Below the pieces are notes generated by a model. That model did not search any database. It had not been told where the DNA came from and saw only the letters and a program-made list of their open reading frames with translations. Positions 36,188 through 44,741 of a stretch of DNA of 64,000 bases are shown piece after piece. Numbering within the stretch: the stretch's first letter is position 1; the number at the start of each line of letters is the position of its first letter. The position numbers were made by a program, and so were the translations under genes. Source of the DNA: Cyclobacteriaceae bacterium (GTDB lineage Bacteria; Bacteroidota; Bacteroidia; Cytophagales; Cyclobacteriaceae); assembly GCA_019638255.1 (NCBI GenBank), contig JAHBUD010000001.1, forward strand, positions 310,001 through 374,000, read 5' to 3'.

Positions 36188-37477
36188 CTAAACAATACAG
36201 TGGCCGTTGACTAGTGTACCCAGTATGCTGGAACTGTCAGCCGTGTATAAAATTGCTGACAAGGCGTGTTCAACGCCAGCTTGTTCTAACAAAGGAGCCT
36301 TGGCACTGTAAACAACAGCATCCAATGGTTGACCTACCTCGAAATAGGCTTGTGTTGGATTTCCCATGGCGCGTCTGCCAGCCAACAAGGTAGTGTTAAC
36401 CAAAATAGTGGCACCATCGTCAAAAGTATTGCGCTTGTGGGTAGTGAAGCGTTGAGCATAATCCAGCCAACGCAAATCTTCTAATGGATTCAAACTGATG
36501 TGACTGTCGGTGCCGATTGACCAGCTTCCTCCATTACGGTAATAATCGGTTAACCTGAAAATACCATCGCCTAAATTTCCTTCTGTACCAGGGCAGAGCA
36601 CAGCATGGGCTTTACTTTTCGCCAGGCGCTCAACTTCGCTATCATTCATGTGTGTGCAATGCACCAAATGAAAGCGTTCATTCAATGGAAGATTTTCAAG
36701 CAACCATTCAACCGGTCTTTTTTTCAAAAAAGCCAAACTGTCCTCAACCTCTTTTAATTGCTCTGCAGCGTGAAGGTGAAAGGGAATATCTTTTGGGCCT
36801 TGTTCAAACGTGCGGATCACATCTTCAGGTTTAACCGCACGCAACGAATGAACCCCAAAGCCAAGCTTTGCGTCAGCATATTTTGTTACGGCATGTGCGG
36901 TGTCATCCAGTAAATGAAAATATTCATCAATGGTTTTAGAAATAAACCTTCGTTGACGGGGTTGAGGCTCCATACCAAATCCACCTTGTTGGTAAAAAAC
37001 CGGTACGAGCGTAATTTTTATACCAGCTGTTTTTGCTGCTGACAACAAACGCTCGCCCATCTCCGCGAGGTTAGCATATGGTTTTCCATTTTGATCGTGA
37101 TGGAGATAATGAAACTCAGCCACATTTGTATACCCGCAACGAAGCATTTCTTTATAACAAGCAGTGGCCGCTTGCTCCATTTCATCCGGACTCATTCGCA
37201 AGGCACATTCATACATCGCCTCACGCCAGCTCCAGAAATCATCTTTTGTTCCGGGCTTATGTTTTTCTGCCCAGCCAGCCATGGCAAATTGAAATGCATG
37301 AGAATGTGCGTTTTGAAAACCCGGAAGTGCATAGCCGTTTACATATTCAATAGCGAAAGCTTCCAGCGGGGGCGAAGTAGATAGCGATTGGATTATGCCG
37401 TGCTGATCCGTTTTAACGTATGCATTTTGCAACCAGCCTTCCTGTTGTAACAGGTACTTAAATTGGAAATATTTCAT
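36188..37477 (-). CDS. hutF: Formimidoylglutamate deiminase
   Basis: Amidohydrolase-superfamily enzyme converting N-formimidoyl-L-glutamate to N-formyl-L-glutamate plus ammonia in the five-step histidine degradation route. The zinc-binding pattern is visible: HSH in NAHSHAFQ, the His in FHLHAAEQ, the His in LVHCTHM, and Asp in GTDSHISL. 429 residues is typical of HutF. Its start abuts the hutG stop without a spacer, and HutG uses its product. The two therefore form the last two steps of the pathway; hutH, hutU and hutI are not in this window. Confidence 0.92.
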   Translation of the reverse strand: MKYFQFKYLLQQEGWLQNAYVKTDQHGIIQSLSTSPPLEAFAIEYVNGYALPGFQNAHSHAFQFAMAGWAEKHKPGTKDDFWSWREAMYECALRMSPDEMEQAATACYKEMLRCGYTNVAEFHYLHHDQNGKPYANLAEMGERLLSAAKTAGIKITLVPVFYQQGGFGMEPQPRQRRFISKTIDEYFHLLDDTAHAVTKYADAKLGFGVHSLRAVKPEDVIRTFEQGPKDIPFHLHAAEQLKEVEDSLAFLKKRPVEWLLENLPLNERFHLVHCTHMNDSEVERLAKSKAHAVLCPGTEGNLGDGIFRLTDYYRNGGSWSIGTDSHISLNPLEDLRWLDYAQRFTTHKRNTFDDGATILVNTTLLAGRRAMGNPTQAYFEVGQPLDAVVYSAKAPLLEQAGVEHALSAILYTADSSSILGTLVNGHCIV

Positions 37478-38293
37478 CTAGTGATCAGAAAATTCAGACA
37501 ACCTATCAATCAACTCACCCAATGTATTTCGTAGCACGTAGCGCATCTTTTCAGATCTGCCGTGATCATAATTTAGCTCTTCATCATCCATATACTTCAC
37601 CTTGCTCATCTCCAATTGCAATGCATGTTGATTTTCAGATGGCCGTCCGTAATGCCGCGTAATGTAGCCGCCTTTGAATGGATAATTATGTTGAAAAGAA
37701 TATCCGGATGCTTCCAGATTACGAATAGCCGTTTCAATCAATCCGGGTGACGCAGATGTTCCGTCAGCATCACCCAATATCAAATCCGGAAATTTTTCTT
37801 TATGAATAGTGGGCACATATTGCTTGATAGAATGGCAATCCCACAACAACACTACACCAAACTCCTGCTTTAGCGACTGAAGCAATTCATCAAGCTTTTG
37901 ATGGTATGGAGTGTAGTACGCATCAACCCTGTATGCGATATCTTCAGCTGTAACTTCTATTCGATCATCACTATAAATCGATTCACCAAAAAATGTGGTT
38001 GTCGGACATAAACCGGTAATGATTCTCCCATCGGAATACAACGGCTTACTTTGCGGGTCGCGGTTAAGGTCAATCACCCACCGATTATATACCGCATGAA
38101 TCATGGTGATGCCCATTGCGGGAACAAAATCATAGAGCTGCTGAACAAACCAATCGGTATCATCCGGGGCGCTGATAAGATCAGCTTTGTAGGAAGACCG
38201 GAGTTCATCCGGAAAAGATGTGCCACAATGCGGAACACTGAGCAAAATCGGTACGCGTGCCTGCGCGGGCTCAATAACCTCAAAAGGTTTCAT
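37478..38293 (-). CDS. hutG: N-formylglutamate deformylase
   Basis: Zinc amidohydrolase that hydrolyses N-formyl-L-glutamate to glutamate and formate. It shows the family signatures VPHCGTSFP, VIDLNRDP and LLWDCHSIK, the last two carrying likely metal ligands, and RHYGRP. 271 residues is normal. It is two bases downstream of a coiled-coil membrane gene and directly upstream of hutF, with no spacer, so it is transcribed in the long envelope operon although its job is cytosolic amino-acid catabolism. Confidence 0.92.
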   Translation of the reverse strand: MKPFEVIEPAQARVPILLSVPHCGTSFPDELRSSYKADLISAPDDTDWFVQQLYDFVPAMGITMIHAVYNRWVIDLNRDPQSKPLYSDGRIITGLCPTTTFFGESIYSDDRIEVTAEDIAYRVDAYYTPYHQKLDELLQSLKQEFGVVLLWDCHSIKQYVPTIHKEKFPDLILGDADGTSASPGLIETAIRNLEASGYSFQHNYPFKGGYITRHYGRPSENQHALQLEMSKVKYMDDEELNYDHGRSEKMRYVLRNTLGELIDRLSEFSDH

Positions 38294-38295
38294 GC

Positions 38296-38568
38296 TTATT
38301 TGCGCGATGATTTTTGTGCAGAAAGAAGTGCTTCCTCAGCAACTTTCCTGGCTTGCTGGGCTTCTTCCAAAGCAGCCTTTAACTGAACGTCTTTCTCCTC
38401 CAAACGCTTAAAGGCATCTTCCATGTCTTCCAATGCTTCTTCGTATTTATCCTTCCACACGGTGGCTTCTTTTTTCAATTCGTTAACCTGACTGTTGGTG
38501 TAATAGGTAAAGCCTGCCAGCACGACAGTAATGGCTACCAGTATATAGGTGGTGAGTTTTGAGTTCAT
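38296..38568 (-). CDS. Single-span membrane coiled-coil protein (second of two)
   Basis: 90-residue protein. A TM helix at about residues 7-24 (ILVAITVVLAGF) is followed by a continuous charged coiled coil to the C-terminus (YEEALEDMEDAF, ALEEAQQARKVAEEALLSAQ). No homolog is recognised. It lies six bases after a similar gene and two bases before hutG. Its tail has the same Ala/Glu/Arg/Leu heptad character as the upstream membrane protein and the NagZ-like enzyme, suggesting hetero-oligomerisation through coiled coils (inference). Confidence 0.72.
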   Translation of the reverse strand: MNSKLTTYILVAITVVLAGFTYYTNSQVNELKKEATVWKDKYEEALEDMEDAFKRLEEKDVQLKAALEEAQQARKVAEEALLSAQKSSRK

Positions 38569-38574
38569 AGCATT

Positions 38575-38901
38575 TTATTTTCGGTTCGATTTTGATTTTT
38601 CTAATTCTTGTAATGAGCGCAAATAATTCTCTTCGGCTCGTGCACGTTCCATTTCTGCCATTCTCAGACTCTCCTGAGCGACCTGCTTAACCATTTCATT
38701 TTCCTGTTGACACTGTTCGTACAATTGCTTTTGCACTAGTGCTTCCTGCATATTTTTCTCCGCTTCTGCTTTCTGAATAAAACCATAAACGAGGAACAAA
38801 AGCGAAACAATTGTTAGTAAACCAAAAACCAAAGCGGTAACACGTGCGCGTACTAACGTACTTCGTTCATCTGAGGGAGGCTGATCTTTTGGAGCAATCA
38901 T
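38575..38901 (-). CDS. Single-span membrane coiled-coil protein (first of two)
   Basis: 108-residue protein. A short basic N-terminus precedes a TM helix (about residues 24-42, ALVFGLLTIVSLLFLVY), and a long coiled coil runs to the end. The segment AQESLRMAEMERARAEENY closely resembles the C-terminal tail of the upstream NagZ-like enzyme, SRENLRMARENEKSAQEAY. No enzymatic motif is seen. Its place between that enzyme and a second membrane coiled-coil protein suggests it docks the enzyme at the inner membrane (inference). Confidence 0.72.
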   Translation of the reverse strand: MIAPKDQPPSDERSTLVRARVTALVFGLLTIVSLLFLVYGFIQKAEAEKNMQEALVQKQLYEQCQQENEMVKQVAQESLRMAEMERARAEENYLRSLQELEKSKSNRK

Positions 38902-38920
38902 AGTGGTTGCGGTTAGTTCG

Positions 38921-40177
38921 CTAATTCTTTTTCTTCTTTTTCGAGTTAGGTTGTTGTGCTTTCAACTTCTCATATGCTTCCTGGGCACTTTTCTCATTCT
39001 CCCTGGCCATCCGCAAATTTTCCCGGGAAATTTCCTCAGCTTTCAATACTTCTTTCTTCGTCTCGACCAATTGCTCCCGATAATACTCGGCTGAGGTTTG
39101 ATTTAATTTATTCTTCAACGATAGTATGCGGTTATACGACTGGTCAATCCGCTCTTGCGGAATGGTTCCGTCCTGCACGAATTTACGAATGATCCGATGA
39201 ACTACATCTACCGTACGCTCCTGGCTTCCAGAAATATTGTTTGAAAACGTGAGAATATCCACCCCCGCCAGAATAGAAAGTTTGATCGCTTCCTCTAAAC
39301 CATAGTGTTTCGCGATCGCATGCATTTGCATATCGTCAGAAAATACAACACCGTTATAGTTTAACTTTTTGCGCAGCAAGTCATTGATCATTTTGCCGGA
39401 TAACGTGCCCGGGTTTCCGGAATCATCCAGTTTCTTATTAACAATGTGTGCTGTCATGATGGCGTCTACATAGCCTTGTTGTATCAGGGTGCGATACGGA
39501 ATTAATTCTGTTTCGTTCCAGGTATTGCTAACATCGGCAATACCCAAATGGGTATCGTCTTTTGAACTGCCGTGCCCGGGAAAATGCTTGAGTGTGGTGA
39601 TCACGCCAATTTTCCGGTGTGCTTTAATCACCTCCTTCGCATATAAGGCAACCGAATCGGGGTTGGCGGAATAGGCCCGCTCAACTTTTGCAATGATGGG
39701 GTTATTCGGGTTTGAAGCCAGGTCAACTACCGGGGCAAAGTTTACATTAATACCAAGACCTGCCAATGTTGCGGCTGTTGTTTCACTGTAAAACCGAACG
39801 GAGTCCAGTGGCATTTTGCCTAGCTGCGCAGCCGTTACCGATCGCGGAAATCCATACTTTTCTTTTAAACGGTTTACGCGCCCTCCTTCCTGATCAATGG
39901 CAATCAAAAGTGGGATAGGTGCAGCCTGCTGGTAAGTCCAGGTGATTTTTTTTAAGGCGTGAAATGAGTTCTTGGCCGGAATGTTTTTTTCAAACAAAAT
40001 AATTGACCCTACCTTTCCTTGCCGGATTTCTTCCAACACCGTTTTATCCACTTCTGCTTTTGGAAAACCGATCAAAATCATTTGCCCGATTTTAATATCA
40101 AGACTATCCTGGGCAATTAACAATTGACAATTAACAAGTATCAATAATGTTAATACTGACTTCAAGCGCTTCTGCAT
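38921..40177 (-). CDS. Exported GH3 beta-N-acetylglucosaminidase-like enzyme with coiled-coil tail
   Basis: Glycoside hydrolase family 3 enzyme of the NagZ type, 418 residues, with a signal peptide ending LLIAQ. The catalytic region KHFPGHGSSKDDTH carries the NagZ Asp/His dyad loop, and the nucleophile Asp lies in VVFSDDMQMHA. It would remove N-acetylglucosamine from muropeptides, here outside the cytoplasm. The last about 55 residues are not part of the fold: they form a charged coiled coil (SRENLRMARENEKSAQEAY) ending in KKKKKN. The following two membrane proteins have similar tails. It is four bases downstream of a PBP4 gene. Confidence 0.88.
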   Translation of the reverse strand: MQKRLKSVLTLLILVNCQLLIAQDSLDIKIGQMILIGFPKAEVDKTVLEEIRQGKVGSIILFEKNIPAKNSFHALKKITWTYQQAAPIPLLIAIDQEGGRVNRLKEKYGFPRSVTAAQLGKMPLDSVRFYSETTAATLAGLGINVNFAPVVDLASNPNNPIIAKVERAYSANPDSVALYAKEVIKAHRKIGVITTLKHFPGHGSSKDDTHLGIADVSNTWNETELIPYRTLIQQGYVDAIMTAHIVNKKLDDSGNPGTLSGKMINDLLRKKLNYNGVVFSDDMQMHAIAKHYGLEEAIKLSILAGVDILTFSNNISGSQERTVDVVHRIIRKFVQDGTIPQERIDQSYNRILSLKNKLNQTSAEYYREQLVETKKEVLKAEEISRENLRMARENEKSAQEAYEKLKAQQPNSKKKKKN

Positions 40178-40181
40178 TTCT

Positions 40182-41483
40182 TCAGTAGTTATCGTGTATC
40201 TGTTTCAATAATCGCTCCATTTCACTCCGCACGTCAGCTACGGGCACCGTGTAGTTATTGCTCATGTAACTAAAAATCAAGGTGCGCCCCTTTTTGGTAA
40301 TCAGGTAGCCACTGAGTGAGTGATTATTGCTTAACGTGCCTGTTTTACCATAAACATAGGAAGGATCATGCTTATAATTATTCTTTAAAGTACCTGACTT
40401 TCCTCCTTCTGCCAGAAGGGATAACAATCTTTCGCGTTCAATCTTACCGTACAGCTTTGTCCATAACGCAACAATGCTGCGCGGTGTAAACAGGTTATAG
40501 CGCGAAAGCCCTGATCCATCCACCCACACAGGTTTGTCGGGCAAATCTGAAAGATTTTTACGAATCAAATGTTGAATGGCAATTTCCGGCCGGAGGGTAT
40601 CACTTATTACTCCGGAACACATCAACAGCAGTTGTTCCGCCAAAAAATTGTCACTCGCCTGCATCATCACTTTGTAAACACTGTCTGCCGGAACGCTGTA
40701 TAAAGTCTTCGGATCGCTCCACACTATCGGGCGGCTTACTAAACCAACCGGGCGCTTCAATGTATCGGATAATAATTCGGTTATCAACAATGCGTTGGTG
40801 CGAAATGGAACATACCACTCACGGCCATTGCCGGAAAGTTTGCCCGGAAAATAATCGGTTCGGTTTGAGCCCACCTCCCGAACAAAAGTTGAAGCACGCT
40901 CAATGCTATCGGCCAACCAAAAATACTTTTTAAAATAGGTTGGCGTAACCCGAATGCCGCTTGCAGTAGGCTGCGTTACTTTATACGTGTTTCCGTAAAT
41001 CGGGAATGGTGAGCGCTCAGCCGAGTAAGCATAGTTATAATCGCTCCATGCCCAACCCGGCCCAAGGGATGATGTATAGAAGTTATCGCCTGAATAGTAC
41101 AGCTCCTTGGCGGTGCTGCTTAGAAAATCAAACGTGCGGTTATTGTTGAATACCTGATCATACAAAAATGACGGATCGCCAGTGCCTGTAAAAATCAGGG
41201 AATCACCGCGGATCATATACCGAAGTGCCGGCAGGGAATCGCCCAAGGCTGTAAGCGATGCATAGAGCGTAAATATTTTAGTGTTGGATGCGGGCGTGAA
41301 ATACTTCTCTCCATTGTACGAATAAAGTGTTTCTCCTTTCTCTGGATCGTACAAAACAAACCCAATGTGATCCTGAAATTTGTGCTCAGTCTCTGAAAAG
41401 GATTTATTGAGTTTTGTAGTGGATAAGGGTGAACATGCTGTGTAAAGCACGGCAACAAAGAGAATAAATAGTCGGGTGTTCAT
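40182..41483 (-). CDS. dacB: D-Ala-D-Ala carboxypeptidase/endopeptidase (PBP4, S13)
   Basis: Low-molecular-mass penicillin-binding protein of the S13 family that trims or cuts peptide cross-links in peptidoglycan. Active-site motifs are S-N-T-K (Ser66-Lys69), SGLSRYN (S-x-N box, about 318) and KTG in GKTGTLSNN. The N-terminus is a lipoprotein signal ending YTAC (Cys17). Its start overlaps the DinB stop by four bases and the GH3 gene follows after four bases. The locus therefore makes two peptidoglycan-cleaving enzymes from one transcript. Confidence 0.9.
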   Translation of the reverse strand: MNTRLFILFVAVLYTACSPLSTTKLNKSFSETEHKFQDHIGFVLYDPEKGETLYSYNGEKYFTPASNTKIFTLYASLTALGDSLPALRYMIRGDSLIFTGTGDPSFLYDQVFNNNRTFDFLSSTAKELYYSGDNFYTSSLGPGWAWSDYNYAYSAERSPFPIYGNTYKVTQPTASGIRVTPTYFKKYFWLADSIERASTFVREVGSNRTDYFPGKLSGNGREWYVPFRTNALLITELLSDTLKRPVGLVSRPIVWSDPKTLYSVPADSVYKVMMQASDNFLAEQLLLMCSGVISDTLRPEIAIQHLIRKNLSDLPDKPVWVDGSGLSRYNLFTPRSIVALWTKLYGKIERERLLSLLAEGGKSGTLKNNYKHDPSYVYGKTGTLSNNHSLSGYLITKKGRTLIFSYMSNNYTVPVADVRSEMERLLKQIHDNY

Positions 41484-42001
41484 ATCTGCTTCAGGTAACG
41501 TTCATTCAAAATATTCCGATGGTGCGTTTCATGACCGGCAATGATGTAGCCTAAATTCACTACCGAAACAATGTTGTTGTTTGCTGTGCCTTTGCGTTGC
41601 AACATCTCCGCACTAAAACTTGAAAACAGGTCGATGGTGGTAGCCCGGAGCCGTAACATTTCATCAGCCAGCTGCTGCAGACTTCTTGCGTGAGCGTTGG
41701 CTTCGGGCGCATAACTGTTCTCATCAAAGCCCGCCAGGTTGGTACTGTCGTTGCGTGCAAACCGCAGTGCCCGATAGGAAAAAATCCGCTCGGCATCCAT
41801 CATGTGACAAAGCAATTCCTTAACGCTCCACTTTTCCGGGGCATACCGAAATACACCTTTATCTTCAGGCGTGGTTTTCAGCAATGCCTGTATGGCCTGG
41901 CCAGAGTTGGTTAAAGCCTCCAGCATTCCTAACTTCTCAACATAGGTTACATAGTTTCGGTAAAATTCAGGTAGTGTATTGAAATCCGGAGCAGTTTTCA
42001 T
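41480..42001 (-). CDS. DinB family protein
   Basis: 173-residue DinB-superfamily four-helix protein. Likely metal ligands are the His in ELLCHMMDAER and the HETHH cluster in AGHETHHRNIL near the C-terminus. It overlaps the PBP4 gene by four bases (ATG inside its stop region) and lies 13 bases after the Y_Y_Y receptor gene, so it belongs to the same operon. The reaction is unknown. The other DinB gene of the window is unrelated in position. Confidence 0.85.
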   Translation of the reverse strand: MKTAPDFNTLPEFYRNYVTYVEKLGMLEALTNSGQAIQALLKTTPEDKGVFRYAPEKWSVKELLCHMMDAERIFSYRALRFARNDSTNLAGFDENSYAPEANAHARSLQQLADEMLRLRATTIDLFSSFSAEMLQRKGTANNNIVSVVNLGYIIAGHETHHRNILNERYLKQI

Positions 42002-42014
42002 TGGACTTAATTGT

Positions 42015-44702
42015 TTACTCTTTTGATACTTCTTCCATTTTATACTGACTGTTCTTATCGATTGATCGAAGCATAAATCTTCTCAAGAAGCTTTCCACCG
42101 GAAGAATAAGGAAGGCAATACTTACCTGTACCATAAACTCTATTACCGGACTGCTTCCCGTTTCAAAAGTTGCTCCCGCTGCCGTTTGAATAAATTCAAT
42201 AAGAATAATAATGGAAAGTAACGAGAGCACCCGGCTGACAAACCGAAAGCGACTGCTAAGCCTGAACGATAGCACCACAAGTGAAGTAAATACTAAAAAT
42301 TCGAGCGCGTAAAACCATGAACGCTTCCAGTAAGGCGGAAGCACCTCCATGCTTATCGGATCCATATCCGTTATGCGACCAAAAATATCTCTTGCCTGCA
42401 CCATTAAAATGTAATCACCATTGGGCAGGTAGGGTATATCGATGATGTTATTGCTAACCGACCACTCTGACCATTGCGTGTGCAAGCCTTCGAGGAAGTA
42501 ACGATACTCAACTGAGCGCGGACCGATATAATCTGGTTTTGCAACTTCAATTCTCAGCGCACTATTCTCTTGATCGATTCTCAATTTACCTTTTCGGGTA
42601 AGTTTACTTTCGTGTTCTATCGTTCGCAGATAAAGGGGATAGGAAAATTCCGCAGGGAGAACTTTTCGCGGATTGAAGCGGAGCAACTCATTGTTTCCTG
42701 TAATAATCCACAGGTAATTCTTTTGCTCATCTACAGCAATAAAGCGGATTTCGGAAAACAGGTTGAGCAACTCAATGTTTTCGATTTCTGCCTTACCGTG
42801 TAGAGCACCCCAGCCATGATCATCGCGATACCACAAGTGATTACTGCTGGCGAATGCTACTTCTGGCCAAGCTAATGTGTCAATACTCTGTAATTCCTGA
42901 TGTTGATGATCGTAAGCATAAAAGCCCGAGGCACTAGAAAAAATTGCGCGGTTATTATAGTATGTGCCCAATAAGCGTTCGAACCTGGAGTTCGCTACCG
43001 GCAGACTCATCACTGGTTTCGATGTTTCATAACTTACGCGGAATACTTTGTCCAGACCACATAGCCAAAATGCCTTGCCCGGTTCCTCAAAAATAAAATT
43101 GACGGGATCATCAATGCCTGGAATTAGTCGATCCTCAATCCATTTTGAATTTACATGCGTCATCTCATGGATCTTATCATCATACGTGGAGATCAGAAGC
43201 TTGCCGGCTGATGCTGAAGCAAAAAGAAACCGTGCTGGGTATTCGATAATGGGCACAATGCCTTTGTCTGTAATTTCTGCTACGCCATGCAAGCCAGCAG
43301 CCAATAACCGTCCTTGCCACTCCATTAGTTGCGTTACTTTTGCATCAATGCCTTCAATTCGCTTGTAAGCAAAATGCGATGATCGAAGGATTCGCTTGGT
43401 CTGCTTTTCCCTGCGGTAGGTGATTTCAACAACACTTTCTGTTGTCGGTTTTTCTGTTGGTGAGCTCTCAACGGTTTGAGTTTCTTCGGTCTCGGCTTTC
43501 TTTTTCTTTTTCAGAAAAGCAAATATTCCTCCCTTCTGAGATTCCTGCTTCACTTCAACCGGTTGTTGTGGTGGAGGATCACCCTGCCGTTGAACTGTTT
43601 TTGTTTTCTTTACAGGAACTTCTACGTAGTAGACTATCTCATCATAAAATTCTTCACGTACCAATTTGTAAAGCCCAAGGGAAGTACCGACATAAACATC
43701 GTTATTGAATTGAATCGCGCACAATAAATTTCCCTGCAAGCCTGAGTAGTATCGAAATGAACGAAACGGCAGATATGGCGCTATGCGTGTAAAGCCATAG
43801 GTGTGGGTAGCCCAGATGTTCTGATTGCGGTCTTTTGTTAACGTGTAAACCTCGTTGTCCGGAAGTCCTGTGTTATAATTGATGATCTCCTCTGTTTCGC
43901 CCGTATTGGGATTGATAAAAACTACCCCTCCCCGCAGCGTACCCAACGCAACAAGATCCTTATTAACCCATGCTGCATTGATCATAACACTGGCAGAAAG
44001 GTACAGGGAGTCTGTAATTTTTATTTCCCTGAGTCGCATATCCTCACGGCAAATAAAAAGCTGGTTATTTGAGGTGCCGAGAAGGAAAGCATTATCCTGT
44101 CTTTCAGCAAAAATCAAGGAAGCTTTCTCCTTAAAAAGCTGAGTGGGAACAAGTGAATTTTTTCCGATGGTAAGAATTTCACCATCCTCCGTACTCACAA
44201 AAGCATTCCCAAAAATTTCATGCAAGCCAATCCAGTTTTCATCAACCGTGGAGGCTACCGTTGCAACAGCATCGGCTTCGGGCGTATAGCTGAACAGGTT
44301 TCTGTCGTTCAGAAAGTATAGCACGTCACCTGCTAACCTCAACTGAAATACATTTCGGGCATCAGCCGACTCGTATAGGGGTTGGTAGGAAGGTAGGCCG
44401 GATTCATTGGGCGCAATCTTTCCAAGCCCTCTGGATCCCGCAACAAATAATTGGTTCCTAAATACTTCAATCGCATACACGGCTCCGGAAGTTCGGATCA
44501 AATCCCAGTTGCGGCCATCGAATTGAAGCACTCCGCCTTGTGTGGCAAAGTAAAACACTCCGCGATCGTCTTGGGCAAGATCAAAGCACGCGTAGTTAAA
44601 ATGCTCCTTGTCGGGTGTGAAGTTTGAAAGAAAATAATTCCCCTGCTGGGCTTTTGCCGCAACAATAAAAAAGAAGAAGCAGGCTAAGGTCTTTACCTTC
44701 AT
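42015..44702 (-). CDS. Beta-propeller receptor with Y_Y_Y domain, no output domain
   Basis: 895-residue membrane protein with a signal peptide ending AAKAQ. The periplasmic part is a two-component-regulator-type propeller (about residues 30-680) and a Y_Y_Y domain with the typical VEYRYFLEGLHTQWSEWS and DYILMVQARD. Three TM helices follow and only about 20 cytoplasmic residues. No kinase, LuxR or AraC domain is present. A Lys/Glu/Pro-rich stretch of about 80 residues (PPPQQPVEVKQE, then FLKKKKKAETEE) interrupts the propeller around residues 365-440. The ATG at 44702 is chosen because the -7 element lies 16 bases upstream and the signal peptide begins there. It is the first gene of an eight-gene run. 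Confidence 0.85.
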   Translation of the reverse strand: MKVKTLACFFFFIVAAKAQQGNYFLSNFTPDKEHFNYACFDLAQDDRGVFYFATQGGVLQFDGRNWDLIRTSGAVYAIEVFRNQLFVAGSRGLGKIAPNESGLPSYQPLYESADARNVFQLRLAGDVLYFLNDRNLFSYTPEADAVATVASTVDENWIGLHEIFGNAFVSTEDGEILTIGKNSLVPTQLFKEKASLIFAERQDNAFLLGTSNNQLFICREDMRLREIKITDSLYLSASVMINAAWVNKDLVALGTLRGGVVFINPNTGETEEIINYNTGLPDNEVYTLTKDRNQNIWATHTYGFTRIAPYLPFRSFRYYSGLQGNLLCAIQFNNDVYVGTSLGLYKLVREEFYDEIVYYVEVPVKKTKTVQRQGDPPPQQPVEVKQESQKGGIFAFLKKKKKAETEETQTVESSPTEKPTTESVVEITYRREKQTKRILRSSHFAYKRIEGIDAKVTQLMEWQGRLLAAGLHGVAEITDKGIVPIIEYPARFLFASASAGKLLISTYDDKIHEMTHVNSKWIEDRLIPGIDDPVNFIFEEPGKAFWLCGLDKVFRVSYETSKPVMSLPVANSRFERLLGTYYNNRAIFSSASGFYAYDHQHQELQSIDTLAWPEVAFASSNHLWYRDDHGWGALHGKAEIENIELLNLFSEIRFIAVDEQKNYLWIITGNNELLRFNPRKVLPAEFSYPLYLRTIEHESKLTRKGKLRIDQENSALRIEVAKPDYIGPRSVEYRYFLEGLHTQWSEWSVSNNIIDIPYLPNGDYILMVQARDIFGRITDMDPISMEVLPPYWKRSWFYALEFLVFTSLVVLSFRLSSRFRFVSRVLSLLSIIILIEFIQTAAGATFETGSSPVIEFMVQVSIAFLILPVESFLRRFMLRSIDKNSQYKMEEVSKE

Positions 44703-44717
44703 TCCGTGGGTCAATTC

Positions 44718-44725
44718 CAAAGTTA
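44718..44725 (-). promoter_or_regulatory. -7 promoter element of the peptidoglycan-enzyme operon
   Basis: A perfect Bacteroidota -7 element TAACTTTG lies 16 bases upstream of the ATG at 44702 in the 39-bp spacer after recG. The -33 element is weak: TTA at the right distance instead of TTG. It would drive the eight genes ending with hutF. Confidence 0.45.
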
Positions 44726-44741
44726 ACGAATTCTTTTGGTG

